This document shows positions 18,005 through 27,607 of a DNA stretch of 64,000 bases, piece after piece (position 1 is the first letter of the stretch; each line of letters begins with the position of its first letter). Location of the stretch: positions 109,762 through 173,761 of the forward strand of contig CALLMM010000007.1 in assembly GCA_938005745.1 (NCBI GenBank), read 5' to 3'. Both the position numbers and the translations under genes were made by a program. This DNA is from an uncultured Chthonomonadales bacterium. Lineage in GTDB: Bacteria > Armatimonadota > Chthonomonadetes > Chthonomonadales > CAJBBX01. The notes under the pieces are model-generated. The model was not told where the DNA came from. It saw nothing but the letters and a program-made list of their open reading frames with translations, and did not search any database.

Positions 18005-21000
18005 ATGCCCCGTAACTGCAACTGCGCGGGAGGCTGCGGACCGCAGGGAGACGGCTACTCCCGCCGGGAGTTTATCACGCTGGCAGGCATCGGAACGGCG
18101 AGCGCAGCCATGAGCGGAGCCGCCTGGGCGGAGTGGGTCGCCGGACAGGCTCCCGCCGGGGAGCTGTCGCGCTGGAAACAGCAACTGCTCAAAGCCTCGC
18201 CCGTAAAGCGATACCGCTCCGATACGCACACCGACGCCCGGTTTCCGCTCGGCGGGATCGGAACCGGAAACTTCGAGCTGAGTCCGACCGGGCAGTTCAC
18301 CACCTGGCAGCTTTTCAATACCCTCCGGGACGGACATGTCCCCTTCTTCTTTGCAGTGCGCGCCGGGAAGACCGCCAAGCTTCTGCAGACGACCGGCGGA
18401 CCGGACTGGCAGAAGATCCACGCCATCGAGATGACGGGAGAGTATCCGATGGCGCACCTGCGCTACGTGGACGCGGACATCCCGGTTCAACTGGAGATGA
18501 CCGCGTTCAGCCCCTTTGCGCCGCTGGATACGCGGCTCTCGTCCATGCCGCTGGTCTGCTTCCTCTTCAGGATATACAACCCCACCGCAAAGAGGCAGCC
18601 GGTCTCCCTGGCGGCGTTCCTGCAGAACCCGGTCGGTTACGATGCGATGGGAGTCCCGATCAGCTTCAACTCGATCGGGTTTAACGAGGTCCGCGAGAGG
18701 CTGGATGCCGTGCATCCCAACTATGCGGGCAACTTCAATGAGTACCTGCACGAGGGCAGAGCCTCCGGCATCCGCTTCCGCGCGCAAGCCGGAAAGCGAG
18801 CGACCCTAAACCGACCTGTCCGGCTCTACACCAATCTACCGGTGAACGCACTGAACGCCCCTCCCTCGGACCGTCCGAACAGCCTGACCATACACGGACT
18901 GGACCGGCTTGCCGCCGATCTGCAGGAGGCGCAGTCTCCACTTCGCGCACAGCCCTCCTCTGCGGTCATCCTGCTGGAGGATGCTCCGGCCGCGCTGGCG
19001 TCACAGCACCTTCAGCGCGCGAAAGAGGCGGTAGAACTGGGGGCGAATCTCGTCTTTTCGGGCGTAACGATGCCGCTGCTGCAGAGCTATGCCGCCGTGA
19101 CGCAGGGCAAGCGGCTGGATCGCGCCAACCTGCAGCCGGACATCCTCTTCGAGGACTTCGAGAGCGGCTACGAAAAGTGGAGAGTGGAGGGAACCGCCTT
19201 CGGCGAAAAGCCCGCCTCCGGGACGCTGCCGGGTCAGCAGCCTGTCAGCGGATTTCTCGGCAAAGGGCTGGTCAACACCTTCCTCAACGGCGACGCCACC
19301 ACCGGCAGACTGATCAGCCGCGATTTTGTTATAGAACGCAGCTATGTGCGCTTTCTTATCGGCGGAGGCTCCAGCGCATCCACACAGTTCAGGCTGGTCA
19401 TCGGAGGGCGCGTTGTCCGTGCACAGTCCGGACGCGATGAGGAGCGGCTTCTTCCCGCCGTATGGGATGTGCGCGAGTTTCGAGGACAGACCGCCCATCT
19501 TGAGATCGTGGATGAAGCCACAGGAGGGTGGGGACATATCAATGTGGATCATATCGAGTTCACCGATCTGCCGGGCAGCGCGGTGGTGATGGAGGTACTC
19601 GAAGACCTGATGCCCATCCGCTTCTCCGCTATTCGGTCGCGAGAGGGCATACTGGAGTTCGAGAACGCACAGCCCCCATCCGGCGCGGCGACGCAGCGAT
19701 CCGAAGTAGACCGCGTTGTGACCTGGTCTCGCAAAGTCGGCGAGGGCTGGACTCACGTGGTGAACGGTCCCGTGCTGGAGACTTCGCAGGTGGAGCTGAC
19801 CGGGGCGCGCCAACAGGCGTATGCGCGACTGTGCCGCCTGGCGGGCGCGGAGTACGATGCGCCGGACGGCGTGCAGGAGGATATGCCCGGTTACGGAGAG
19901 TTGTCTCTGGCAGCCGTCAGCGATGCAACTACCGCCATGCTTCAGTTTGAGGACTGGACAGAAGCGTGGAATCAGTTCTCCGGTCAGGGCGGCTTCGGGA
20001 AGATTCCGGATCCCCGTGCGCCGATGCCTGCTCCCGTGCCCGCACAGCGCGGTCACACCGTCAATGGCGCGGTCGCGGTGCAGGTGGAGGTTCCCGCCGG
20101 CAAGACCGTCGAAGTCCCCTTCCTGCTGGCGTGGCGCTATCCGAACAAGTACAACTGGGGCGGCGTCAAAATGGGCAACCACTATGCGGAGATATGGAAG
20201 GACTCCCGCGCCGTCATTCGCGAGGCGGCGCAGAGCCTGACCGCCATCCGTGAGAAGACAGAGCGGTTTCGCAGGACCTTCTATGACAGCAACCTTCCCT
20301 ACTGGCTTTTGGACTGCATCTCCTCGCAGATCAGCACCATCCGGCATATCGGCGTGGTCTTCCGGATCGCCAACGGCGATGTCTACGGCTGGGAAGGCTC
20401 CAACGGCTGTTGCCAGCCCACCTGCACCCATGTCTGGGGATATGAGCAGACCCTCTCGCGCCTCTTTCCCGATCTGGAGCGCGAGATGCGCCGGATTGAT
20501 CTGCTGCATCAGCAGCGACCGGACGGCGGCATCAACAACCGCACGGAGGTGCCCTCTCCCCGCAGACCGACCGGCGAACAGCCCTTCGCGGATGGTCATG
20601 CCAGCTGCATCCTGAAAGCCTACCGCGAGGCGTTGAACGCCCCCGACGGCTCCTGGCTGAAAGCCCACTGGACACGCATACGCAGCGCGGTGGACTATCT
20701 GGTGGCGCGCGACGCCGCCACCTCGCAGGGTGAGCCGAACGGAGTTCTGGAGGATGATCAGTGGAACACCTACGACCAGATACTACACGGCGTCACCACC
20801 TTCATCAGCGGCTACTATCTGGCGGCGCTGCGCGCCGGCGAGGAACTGGCGAAGCGGATAGGCGAACCCGCCACGGCGGAGCGTTACCGCGCCATCTTCG
20901 AGAAAGGACAGAAGCGGCTGATTGAACTCTGCTGGAACGGGGAGTACTTCCAGCAGCATCTACCGGGCTATGAGCGTATGCCGGGAACTGTCGGACCGGG

Positions 21001-21802
21001 CTGCATGAGCGACCAGTTGATCGGTCAGTGGTGGGCGCATCAGCTGGGGCTGGGCTATATTCTCCCGCGCGAAATGGTGGTAACCGCGCTGCGCTCCATC
21101 TTCAAGTACAACTGGATCCCCGATCTGACCAACTGGCAGCACAGTCCCCGCGCGTTTGCGGGAGCGCGCGATAAGGGACTGATAATCGTTACCTGGCCCC
21201 GGGGAGGCAGACCGCCGCATGTGATGCTCTACTCCGACGAGGTCTGGACGGGCATCGAGTACCAGGTTGCCGCCCACATGATCTATGAGGGGTTGATCGA
21301 GGAGGGGCTTGCCATTGTCAAAGGTGCGCGAGAACGCTACGACGGCATTCCCCGCCCGCCCATCCCGCGCAGTCCCTGGAACGAGATCGAGTGCGGCGGA
21401 CACTACGCTCGCGCTATGTCCTCCTGGTCTCTGCTTACGGCGGCGTCGGGCTTCCTGTATGACAGTATCGCCGGTCATCTACAGTTCGCGCCTCACCTGA
21501 CCCCGGAGCGGTTCAAATCGTTCTTCTGCGCCTCCGAAGGCTGGGGCAGCCTGAGCCAGTCGCGGCAGGGGAATAGTCAGAAGAACGAGATATACCTTGC
21601 GGAGGGGAGGCTCCGAATCGCGCAACTGGCGCTGGAGACCTCCCGTCCCGGCGCAGCCGCCAGGCAGTCTCGGGTGCAGGTCGCCGTCAACCGGAAACCG
21701 GTCACCGCAACCGTCTCGCGCACCGGCGAGCGGCTTCAGATCGTGATGACCTCACCGATCATCCTGCAGACCGGAGACAGGCTCCAGGTATCCATTGCCT
21801 GA
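18005..21802 (+). CDS. Tat-exported GH116 glycoside hydrolase with inserted beta domain
   Basis: A 1265-residue enzyme of the GH116 (DUF608 / beta-glucosidase-like) family. A Tat signal (SRREFITLAGIGTASAA) follows a cysteine-rich N-terminal tip (NCNCAGGCG). The GH116 N-terminal beta domain begins with FPLGGIGTGNFEL. Residues about 378-520 look like an inserted domain similar to the ancillary domain of levanase-type GH32 enzymes (GKGLVNTFLNGD, then FLIGGG). The (alpha/alpha)6 catalytic part starts near 749 and carries THVWGYEQTLSRLFP, NTYDQILHG (the family's acid/base aspartate region, about 921) and PDLTNWQHSPRAFAG. Members cleave beta-glucosides or beta-xylosides; specificity here is unknown. 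It is coupled to the DUF2961 gene, and its stop abuts the stop of the convergent oxidase gene. Confidence 0.87.
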   Translation: MPRNCNCAGGCGPQGDGYSRREFITLAGIGTASAAMSGAAWAEWVAGQAPAGELSRWKQQLLKASPVKRYRSDTHTDARFPLGGIGTGNFELSPTGQFTTWQLFNTLRDGHVPFFFAVRAGKTAKLLQTTGGPDWQKIHAIEMTGEYPMAHLRYVDADIPVQLEMTAFSPFAPLDTRLSSMPLVCFLFRIYNPTAKRQPVSLAAFLQNPVGYDAMGVPISFNSIGFNEVRERLDAVHPNYAGNFNEYLHEGRASGIRFRAQAGKRATLNRPVRLYTNLPVNALNAPPSDRPNSLTIHGLDRLAADLQEAQSPLRAQPSSAVILLEDAPAALASQHLQRAKEAVELGANLVFSGVTMPLLQSYAAVTQGKRLDRANLQPDILFEDFESGYEKWRVEGTAFGEKPASGTLPGQQPVSGFLGKGLVNTFLNGDATTGRLISRDFVIERSYVRFLIGGGSSASTQFRLVIGGRVVRAQSGRDEERLLPAVWDVREFRGQTAHLEIVDEATGGWGHINVDHIEFTDLPGSAVVMEVLEDLMPIRFSAIRSREGILEFENAQPPSGAATQRSEVDRVVTWSRKVGEGWTHVVNGPVLETSQVELTGARQQAYARLCRLAGAEYDAPDGVQEDMPGYGELSLAAVSDATTAMLQFEDWTEAWNQFSGQGGFGKIPDPRAPMPAPVPAQRGHTVNGAVAVQVEVPAGKTVEVPFLLAWRYPNKYNWGGVKMGNHYAEIWKDSRAVIREAAQSLTAIREKTERFRRTFYDSNLPYWLLDCISSQISTIRHIGVVFRIANGDVYGWEGSNGCCQPTCTHVWGYEQTLSRLFPDLEREMRRIDLLHQQRPDGGINNRTEVPSPRRPTGEQPFADGHASCILKAYREALNAPDGSWLKAHWTRIRSAVDYLVARDAATSQGEPNGVLEDDQWNTYDQILHGVTTFISGYYLAALRAGEELAKRIGEPATAERYRAIFEKGQKRLIELCWNGEYFQQHLPGYERMPGTVGPGCMSDQLIGQWWAHQLGLGYILPREMVVTALRSIFKYNWIPDLTNWQHSPRAFAGARDKGLIIVTWPRGGRPPHVMLYSDEVWTGIEYQVAAHMIYEGLIEEGLAIVKGARERYDGIPRPPIPRSPWNEIECGGHYARAMSSWSLLTAASGFLYDSIAGHLQFAPHLTPERFKSFFCASEGWGSLSQSRQGNSQKNEIYLAEGRLRIAQLALETSRPGAAARQSRVQVAVNRKPVTATVSRTGERLQIVMTSPIILQTGDRLQVSIA

Positions 21803-22921
21803 CTACACGTGAAAACGCGCGATCGAAAATCGCTGCAGATCATACGAGCAGTCTTCTCGTGTCGCAAGGTCTGCAGCGATCTTCCCCAGCAGCACGGTGA
21901 ACTTGAATCCGTGCCCTGAACATCCGCTCACCAGCCAGACCCCCTCCATTCCGGGCGCGCGATCCACAATAAAGTCCTCATCCGGCGTGTTGGTGTAGAG
22001 ACAGATCAGGCTGTGCAGCAGACGATCCGTCACGCCGCGAAATCTTGTATGCGCATAGCGCGCCGCCTCCTCCGCATAGGAGCGATCCGCCTCTCTGTGA
22101 ACCCGATCGGGATGAACCGCCTCGCCGAGTTGATGGCAGGCGAGCTTGACGCCCGGATAGCGTCCCTCCAGCGGAAAGCCGTACCACCAGGTGTCCACAT
22201 CCACCCAGACGGGGAACTGTGTCGGCTCAAAAACGGATGTCGGCTCCTCCACCGCCAGGTAGACCACCTGCTGGCGCGTGACGGTCAGCGGCAGACGCAG
22301 AGGCTGGAAGAGATCGCCAATCCATGCGCCCGCCGTTACGATAACCCGGTCGAACGCCTCCTTGATCCCCGTTTCGGTCGTGACGATCACCCGGTCTCTC
22401 TGCCGCCGGATCTCCCGGACCGGCGCGTTCTCGCAGAGGATCGCCCCGCGCTCCCGCGCGATTCGCACATTTGCCAGCACGCACCGACCGGCGCGCAGAA
22501 ACCCGCTGCTCTGCTGAAAGAGACCCCGCTCATACGGCTGCAGTCTGAATGCCGGATAGCGTTCTCGAACCTCATCCGGCGACAGCATCTCATAGGGCAG
22601 ACCGTTCTCCGTCAGTGAGCGCGCCGTCTCCGCCATGTCCGGATGATCCGGAGGCCCGATAAACAGTCCCCCGCAGCGCACAAACAGCTCTTCGCCCGCC
22701 TCCCGCTCCAGCGCATCCCAGAGCGGATAGGCGTCCGCCATCAAACGGGTATAGAGCGGATCGGGATAGGTATACCGGATGATGCGCGAGTCTCCGTGCG
22801 AACTGCCCCGATCATGCCCGACGGTAAACTGTTCAAACCCGACCGTCTCATGCCCCGCCTGCGCCAGAAAGCGCAGCGCAGCGCTCCCCGCGCCCCCGAT
22901 GCCGACCACTGCGACCCGCAT
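21803..22921 (-). CDS. SolA/MSOX-type FAD amine oxidase
   Basis: A 372-residue flavoprotein oxidase of the monomeric sarcosine / N-methyltryptophan oxidase family; it oxidises N-methyl or secondary amines with oxygen, giving H2O2. The FAD dinucleotide motif is at 6-11 (VGIGGAG). The family's RIIRYTYPD loop is at 46-54. C307 in LICLYTNTPDEDF is the expected site of covalent FAD attachment, and SGHGFKF (335-341) is also conserved. Length is typical. AGGAGGG lies 6 bases before the ATG. It stands alone, converging tail-to-tail on the GH116 gene. The actual substrate could be sarcosine, N-methyltryptophan, an Amadori product or another amine. Confidence 0.85.
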   Translation of the reverse strand: MRVAVVGIGGAGSAALRFLAQAGHETVGFEQFTVGHDRGSSHGDSRIIRYTYPDPLYTRLMADAYPLWDALEREAGEELFVRCGGLFIGPPDHPDMAETARSLTENGLPYEMLSPDEVRERYPAFRLQPYERGLFQQSSGFLRAGRCVLANVRIARERGAILCENAPVREIRRQRDRVIVTTETGIKEAFDRVIVTAGAWIGDLFQPLRLPLTVTRQQVVYLAVEEPTSVFEPTQFPVWVDVDTWWYGFPLEGRYPGVKLACHQLGEAVHPDRVHREADRSYAEEAARYAHTRFRGVTDRLLHSLICLYTNTPDEDFIVDRAPGMEGVWLVSGCSGHGFKFTVLLGKIAADLATREDCSYDLQRFSIARFHV

Positions 22922-23026
22922 GACGTTCCCTCCTAATCTGCAGCACTCTTTTCAAAACCGGCATGTTCTGTTTGCCTATTTTTCAACTTCGGCGTAACAT
23001 TCCAGCGGATATTCAGTCTATCATTT

Positions 23027-23035
23027 TGTTAGAAT
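23027..23035 (+). promoter_or_regulatory. Extended -10 promoter candidate for the phenolic operon
   Basis: TG-T-TAGAAT at 23027-23035 in an AT-rich 204-bp divergent spacer. No good -35 is seen at the right distance. It would give a leader of about 85 bases before ATG 23126. A TATACT at 23101-23106 is a weaker alternative nearer the gene. Confidence 0.4.
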
Positions 23036-23125
23036 AAGGATCAATCGCATTCACTTCGTTCGTATTTTCTATTATGCCTTCCAAAAGGCGCAGGGCTATC
23101 TATACTCTGGAGAGGTTGCTCCCGT

Positions 23126-24463
23126 ATGGCAGAGGCGGTTATTCCGATAACCTTTAACGAAGATCACGATACGAAGGCGGGGAACTACTTTGTATCCAAC
23201 TATCCCCCCTACTCCTTCTGGACGCCGGAGCGCAGGGAAGAGGCTTTTTCGGCGCTGGATCGTGCGCCTCTGCCGGAGACGCCGCTCGGTCTCTATCTGC
23301 ACATCCCTTTCTGCCGTAAACGCTGCCACTTCTGCTACTTCCGGGTCTACACCGACAAGAACGCCGAAGAGATCCGAGGCTATCTGGACGCCGCGATCGA
23401 GGAGCTTCGCCTCTATTCGCAGAGAGCCTTTCTGGGAGATCGCAAGCCGCTCTTTGTCTACTTCGGCGGCGGGACGCCCTCCTACCTCTCCACGCAGCAG
23501 CTGCTCTACCTTACGGAGAGCTTGAAAAAGCTGCTGACATGGGAGGAGGCGGAGGAGGTCTCTTTCGAGTGTGAGCCGGGGACGCTGACCGAAGCGAAGA
23601 TGCCGGTTATCCGCGACATAGGCGTAACGCGCCTGAGTCTGGGGATCGAGCATTTTGAGGACCGCATTCTGAAACTGAACGGACGGGCGCACGGCGCGAA
23701 GGAGATAGACCGCGCCTACGACTACGCCCGGAAGGTCGGCTTCCCGCAGATCAATATAGACCTGATCGCCGGCATGATGGGCGACACCGATGAGCGATGG
23801 CAGTACGCGGTGGATCGCGCCATCGAACTGGCTCCCGACAGCGTCACCATCTATCAGATGGAGATCCCCTACAACACCACCATCTACCAGGAGATGAAGA
23901 GTCAGGGGCACGAGATCGCGCCGGTCGCCGGTTGGAGCAAGAAGCGCGAATGGGTGCGCTACGCCTTTGAGCAGCTGGAGAGCGTGGGCTACACGGTTAC
24001 CAGCGCCTATACCGCCGTCAAAGACCCGGAGGCGACCCGTTTCGTCTACCGTGATCAGCTCTGGATGGGAGCCGACCTGCTCGGTCTGGGCGTCGCCTCC
24101 TTCTCACATGTGGGCGGAACCCACTACCAGAACCAGCACAACATCGCCCCCTACCTGGAGAGCCTCCAGCGCGGAGAGCTGCCGATCTACCGCGCACTGA
24201 CGCCTACCCCGGAAGAGCGTCTCATCCGCGAGCTGATCCTGCAGACTAAGCTCGGTCAGGTGAGCGTCGGCTACTTCCGGCAGAAGTTCGGCGTGGATAT
24301 CCGCCAGAAATTCTCGGATGCGATCAGCCGTCTGCAGGAGTGGGGTTTTCTGATAGATGACGGCGGCGACCTGCTAAAACTCAATCGGGAAGGGCTTCTG
24401 CGCTGCGACCGGCTGGTGCACGAGTTCTTCCTTCCCCCTCACCGGGATGCAAGATATGCCTGA
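23126..24463 (+). CDS. HemN/HemW-like radical SAM enzyme
   Basis: A 445-residue radical SAM protein of the coproporphyrinogen III oxidase-like family. The [4Fe-4S]/SAM motif is CRKRCHFCYF (C-x3-C-x2-C) near residue 60. The SAM-binding FGGGTPSYLS follows, and the HemN-type central motifs SLGIEHFEDRIL and INIDLIAGMMG are clear. The C-terminal HemN winged-helix part is present. It could be a real haem enzyme, a haem chaperone, or a class C radical SAM methyltransferase, which share the fold and occur in natural-product clusters. It starts a nine-gene operon, overlapping the chorismate lyase-like gene by 17 bp, which favours a pathway role over housekeeping haem synthesis. Confidence 0.85.
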   Translation: MAEAVIPITFNEDHDTKAGNYFVSNYPPYSFWTPERREEAFSALDRAPLPETPLGLYLHIPFCRKRCHFCYFRVYTDKNAEEIRGYLDAAIEELRLYSQRAFLGDRKPLFVYFGGGTPSYLSTQQLLYLTESLKKLLTWEEAEEVSFECEPGTLTEAKMPVIRDIGVTRLSLGIEHFEDRILKLNGRAHGAKEIDRAYDYARKVGFPQINIDLIAGMMGDTDERWQYAVDRAIELAPDSVTIYQMEIPYNTTIYQEMKSQGHEIAPVAGWSKKREWVRYAFEQLESVGYTVTSAYTAVKDPEATRFVYRDQLWMGADLLGLGVASFSHVGGTHYQNQHNIAPYLESLQRGELPIYRALTPTPEERLIRELILQTKLGQVSVGYFRQKFGVDIRQKFSDAISRLQEWGFLIDDGGDLLKLNREGLLRCDRLVHEFFLPPHRDARYA

Positions 24464-25010
24464 AGCGGCGACGAAACTGAACCTGCTCTATCCGCTGGAT
24501 ATCTTCTACCGACGGATGAGCCTGGCGCAGCCGCGGGCGGAAGAGGTGGCTGCGGAGGCGCTTCCCGAACCTTACCGCCAGCTTCTGGCGCACTACAACG
24601 ACATGACTCCGACTCTGGAGGAGTTTCACGGCGAGCGCATCTTTATCGAGGTGTTGGAGCAGTGGCGCGACAGCGCCACGCTCTCGCGCATGGTATCGCT
24701 GCGGCTGCACGGCAGCCTGCGCGCCGTAGAGTTCGGAGCCATCATCATCTATCTGCGCAACTTCCCCGCCACTGCGCGGGAAGTGATCCTGGAGGGACGG
24801 CTGCCGCTGGGAACCATCATGGCGGAGCACGATGTCGAGCGGCGCAGCCATCCGCAGTGTTTTCTGCGCTTCCAGTCCGATCCGTTGATGCGCCGCGCTC
24901 TCGGACTCGCGCAGCACGAGACGCTCTACGGAAGAAGAAATATTCTGACGACTCCGGACAGCCGAACGCTGGCGGAGATCGTCGAGATTCTGCCCCCGAA
25001 CCACCCATAG
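24447..25010 (+). CDS. Chorismate pyruvate-lyase-like protein (UbiC / Rv2949c family)
   Basis: A 187-residue protein likely to turn chorismate into 4-hydroxybenzoate and pyruvate. Compared with UbiC as I recall it, three conserved blocks are visible: LSRMVSLRLHG (R81 matching the catalytic arginine), LPLGTIM (119-125) and LYGRRNIL (160-167), plus LAEIVEILP in which E177 fits the catalytic glutamate. The opening MTPTLEEFHGE (53-63) resembles the mycobacterial enzyme Rv2949c, which makes 4-hydroxybenzoate for phenolic glycolipids. It overlaps the radical SAM gene by 17 bp and lies 24 bp before the flavoenzyme. ATG 24456 is an alternative start. Family assignment is by motif only, and specificity is inferred. 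Confidence 0.72.
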   Translation: MQDMPEAATKLNLLYPLDIFYRRMSLAQPRAEEVAAEALPEPYRQLLAHYNDMTPTLEEFHGERIFIEVLEQWRDSATLSRMVSLRLHGSLRAVEFGAIIIYLRNFPATAREVILEGRLPLGTIMAEHDVERRSHPQCFLRFQSDPLMRRALGLAQHETLYGRRNILTTPDSRTLAEIVEILPPNHP

Positions 25011-25034
25011 CATACATACCAGGAGAAGGGCTGA

Positions 25035-26315
25035 ATGAACCGTTCAGATAATCAGTACGATGTCATCATCATGGGAGGCGGTCCGGCCGGAGCCACCGCC
25101 GCCGCCGTGCTCGCCATGCACGGTCGCCGAACGCTGGTGCTGGAGAAGGAGAAGTTTCCGCGCTACCACATCGGCGAATCGATGATGCCCTACTGCTACT
25201 TTCCGCTGGAGCGCATCGGGCTGATTGATAAGATCTGCGCGTCGCACTTCGTCAAGAAGTATAGCGTCCAGTTTGTCTCACGTACCGGCAAGGTTTCGCA
25301 GCCATTCTACTTCTTTCAGCACTTCGATCACCCCGCCTCCATGACCTGGCAGGTGCTCCGAAGCGAGTTCGACCTGATGCTGCTGGAGAACGCCCGCGAG
25401 AAGGGCGCAGAGGTGCGCGAGGAGACCAAGGTCAAAGAGACGCTCAAGGATGATCGGGGCTACGTGATCGGCGTGAAGGCGGAGACGAAGACCGGCGAGG
25501 AGCTGACCTTTCATGCCCCCATCACCATGGACGCCACCGGGCGCGACGCGCTGACGCTGGCAAGAAACGGCTGGCGTGTGATGGATAGACGGCTGAAGAA
25601 GATCGCGCTCTGGACCTACTACAAGGGCGCATTTCGTGATCCGGGACTGGATGAGGGCGCGACCACCATCGCCTACATCCCGGAGAAGGGCTGGTTCTGG
25701 TATATCCCGCTGCCCAACGACATCGTTGGCGTCGGCGTGGTCGCAGAGAAGGACTACCTCTATCGGGACACCCGCGATCCGCACGAGATCTTTCAGCGGG
25801 AGATACGCGAAAATCCCTGGATCGAGTCGCGGCTCAAAGTCGGCGAGCGGGTGGACAGGTACTATGTGACGGGAGAGTTCTCGTATCGCGGACTGCACTG
25901 CGCGGCGGACGGTCTGGTGCTGATCGGCGACGCCTTCGCCTTTCTCGACCCGGTCTTCTCGTCGGGTCTGTTTCTCGCGCTCTGGAGCGGCGAGAAAGCC
26001 GCAGACGCAGTTCATGCCGCGCTGGATGCCGGAGACTACTCGGCGGCGCGTTTCCGCGACTACAGCGAGATGATGATCTCCGGCATCGAGGCGATGCGCA
26101 AGCTGATCTACGCCTTCTACGATCAGGACTTCAACTTCCGCGAACTGGTCATGAAGTATCCGGAGATCAAAGGCGACCTGACCGACTGCCTGCTGGGCGA
26201 TCTGTTCCGCGACTTCACGCGCCTGTTCACCGCGGTCGGCGAGTTTGTGGAGCTTCCCGATCCGCTGCCGCACGGCAGACCGCTGCTTTCTGAGCTATGC
26301 GTATCCTCCAGTTAA
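25035..26315 (+). CDS. FAD-dependent halogenase/monooxygenase-like protein
   Basis: A 426-residue flavoprotein. The FAD motif GGGPAGATAA is near residue 14, FPRYHIGESMMP near 40 matches variant-B flavin-dependent halogenases and geranylgeranyl reductase relatives, and KGWFWYIPLP (about 219) resembles the halogenase WxWxIP motif. LIGDAFAFLDPVFSSG (about 297) is the second FAD-binding stretch. Phenol-modifying halogenases of this clade act on free or carrier-bound phenols. In this operon a 4-hydroxybenzoate-derived ring would be a fitting substrate. The catalytic lysine of halogenases was not located with certainty, so hydroxylation or reduction is possible. AGGAGAAGGG lies before the ATG. It overlaps the glycosyltransferase gene by 19 bp. 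Confidence 0.78.
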   Translation: MNRSDNQYDVIIMGGGPAGATAAAVLAMHGRRTLVLEKEKFPRYHIGESMMPYCYFPLERIGLIDKICASHFVKKYSVQFVSRTGKVSQPFYFFQHFDHPASMTWQVLRSEFDLMLLENAREKGAEVREETKVKETLKDDRGYVIGVKAETKTGEELTFHAPITMDATGRDALTLARNGWRVMDRRLKKIALWTYYKGAFRDPGLDEGATTIAYIPEKGWFWYIPLPNDIVGVGVVAEKDYLYRDTRDPHEIFQREIRENPWIESRLKVGERVDRYYVTGEFSYRGLHCAADGLVLIGDAFAFLDPVFSSGLFLALWSGEKAADAVHAALDAGDYSAARFRDYSEMMISGIEAMRKLIYAFYDQDFNFRELVMKYPEIKGDLTDCLLGDLFRDFTRLFTAVGEFVELPDPLPHGRPLLSELCVSSS

Positions 26316-27607
26316 CGCCGGGAACCGGAAGCTTCTACTGCGGGACCTGCATGCGCGATAACGCGCTGGTGGCTGCGTTGACGAGGATGGGTCACGAAGC
26401 CCGTACCATTCCCCTCTACCTGCCGATGACGCTGGATGAGGAGTCTACGGCGGCAGACGCTCCGGTGTTCTATGGAGGCATCAACGTCTATCTGCAGCAG
26501 AAGCTTCCTCTGTTTCGTCGCACGCCGCGCTGGATGGACAGCCTGTTCGACAGCGCGGCGCTGCTGAAGATGGCGGCGGGTCACTCCGGTTCGACCGAAG
26601 CCGGCGCGCTCGGAGACTTGACTATCTCCATGCTGCGCGGCGAAGAGGGCTATCAGGTCAAAGAGCTGGAGCGGCTTACCAACTGGCTGAAGTATCAGGG
26701 CAAACCGGATGTCGTCTGCCTCTCCAACGCGCTTCTGATGGGCATGGCGCGCGAGATACGACGACGCGCCGACGCGCCGGTGGTCTGTACCCTGCAGGGC
26801 GAGGACTACTTCCTGGACAGCTTCCCGCCGCAGCATCGAGAGACCGCCTGGAAGACGATAGCGGAGCGCGCCGAAGATGTAGACGCCTTCATCGCCGTCA
26901 GCCGCTACTATGCTGACCGGATGATCGAACGCGCCGCCCTGCCCCGCAACCGCGTGCATGTCGTCTATAACGGCATTTCGCTGGAAGGCTACTCTCCCGC
27001 GCCGCAGCCTCCCTCCCGTCCCGTCATCGGCTTTCTGTCGCGCATGTGCCCCAACAAAGGACTGGAGACCCTGGTAGAAGCCTTTATCCTGATCCGTCAG
27101 CGTAACCTCGCGCCGGGCGCCGCGCTCAGGATTGCCGGAACCGTTACGGCAGGCGATCTGGCGTATGTCGAGCGGCTGCAACAGCGTTTGCGCGAGGAAG
27201 GGCTGGAGAAGGACGCCGAGTTTCTGCGCAACATCAGCCGCGAGGAGAAGATCGCATTTCTGCAGGGGATATCCGTACTCTCAGTTCCGGCGATGTACGG
27301 CGAGTCGTTCGGACTCTATCTTCTGGAGGCGATGGCGGCGGGCGTGCCGGTGGTTCAGCCGCGTCACGCCGCCTTCCCGGAGATCATCGCCCACACCGGA
27401 GGCGGACAGCTCTATGAGCCGGACAGCATAGAATCGCTGGCGGAGGCACTGGCGGAGCTTCTGAACGATCCGCATCGCGCCCGCGCCCTGGGAGAAGAGG
27501 GACGACAGGCGGTCGCGTCGAAGTTTACCGACGCAGAGATGGCGAAACAGGTTCTCAGAGTGTTCGAAATGGCGAGAGACAGGAAGACGCATGGCGCACA
27601 CATTTAG
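26297..27607 (+). CDS. GT4-family glycosyltransferase
   Basis: A 436-residue GT-B glycosyltransferase. The N-terminus MRILQLTPGTGSFYCGTCMR is a donor/acceptor loop typical of a GT4 subgroup common in Planctomycetes-like bacteria. The C-terminal domain carries VIGFLSRMCPNKGLETLVEA, FLRNISREEK and the nucleotide-sugar binding ESFGLYLLEAMAAGVPVVQP with the E-x7-E pattern. Donor and acceptor cannot be read from sequence. Overlaps of 19 bp with the flavoenzyme and 17 bp with the thioesterase suggest coupled translation, so glycosylation of the pathway product is likely. Confidence 0.87.
   Translation: MRILQLTPGTGSFYCGTCMRDNALVAALTRMGHEARTIPLYLPMTLDEESTAADAPVFYGGINVYLQQKLPLFRRTPRWMDSLFDSAALLKMAAGHSGSTEAGALGDLTISMLRGEEGYQVKELERLTNWLKYQGKPDVVCLSNALLMGMAREIRRRADAPVVCTLQGEDYFLDSFPPQHRETAWKTIAERAEDVDAFIAVSRYYADRMIERAALPRNRVHVVYNGISLEGYSPAPQPPSRPVIGFLSRMCPNKGLETLVEAFILIRQRNLAPGAALRIAGTVTAGDLAYVERLQQRLREEGLEKDAEFLRNISREEKIAFLQGISVLSVPAMYGESFGLYLLEAMAAGVPVVQPRHAAFPEIIAHTGGGQLYEPDSIESLAEALAELLNDPHRARALGEEGRQAVASKFTDAEMAKQVLRVFEMARDRKTHGAHI

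Noticed and set aside
19001..20668. 555-codon minus-strand frame
   Set aside because: Shadow of the GH116 gene; composition is that of reversed coding sequence.
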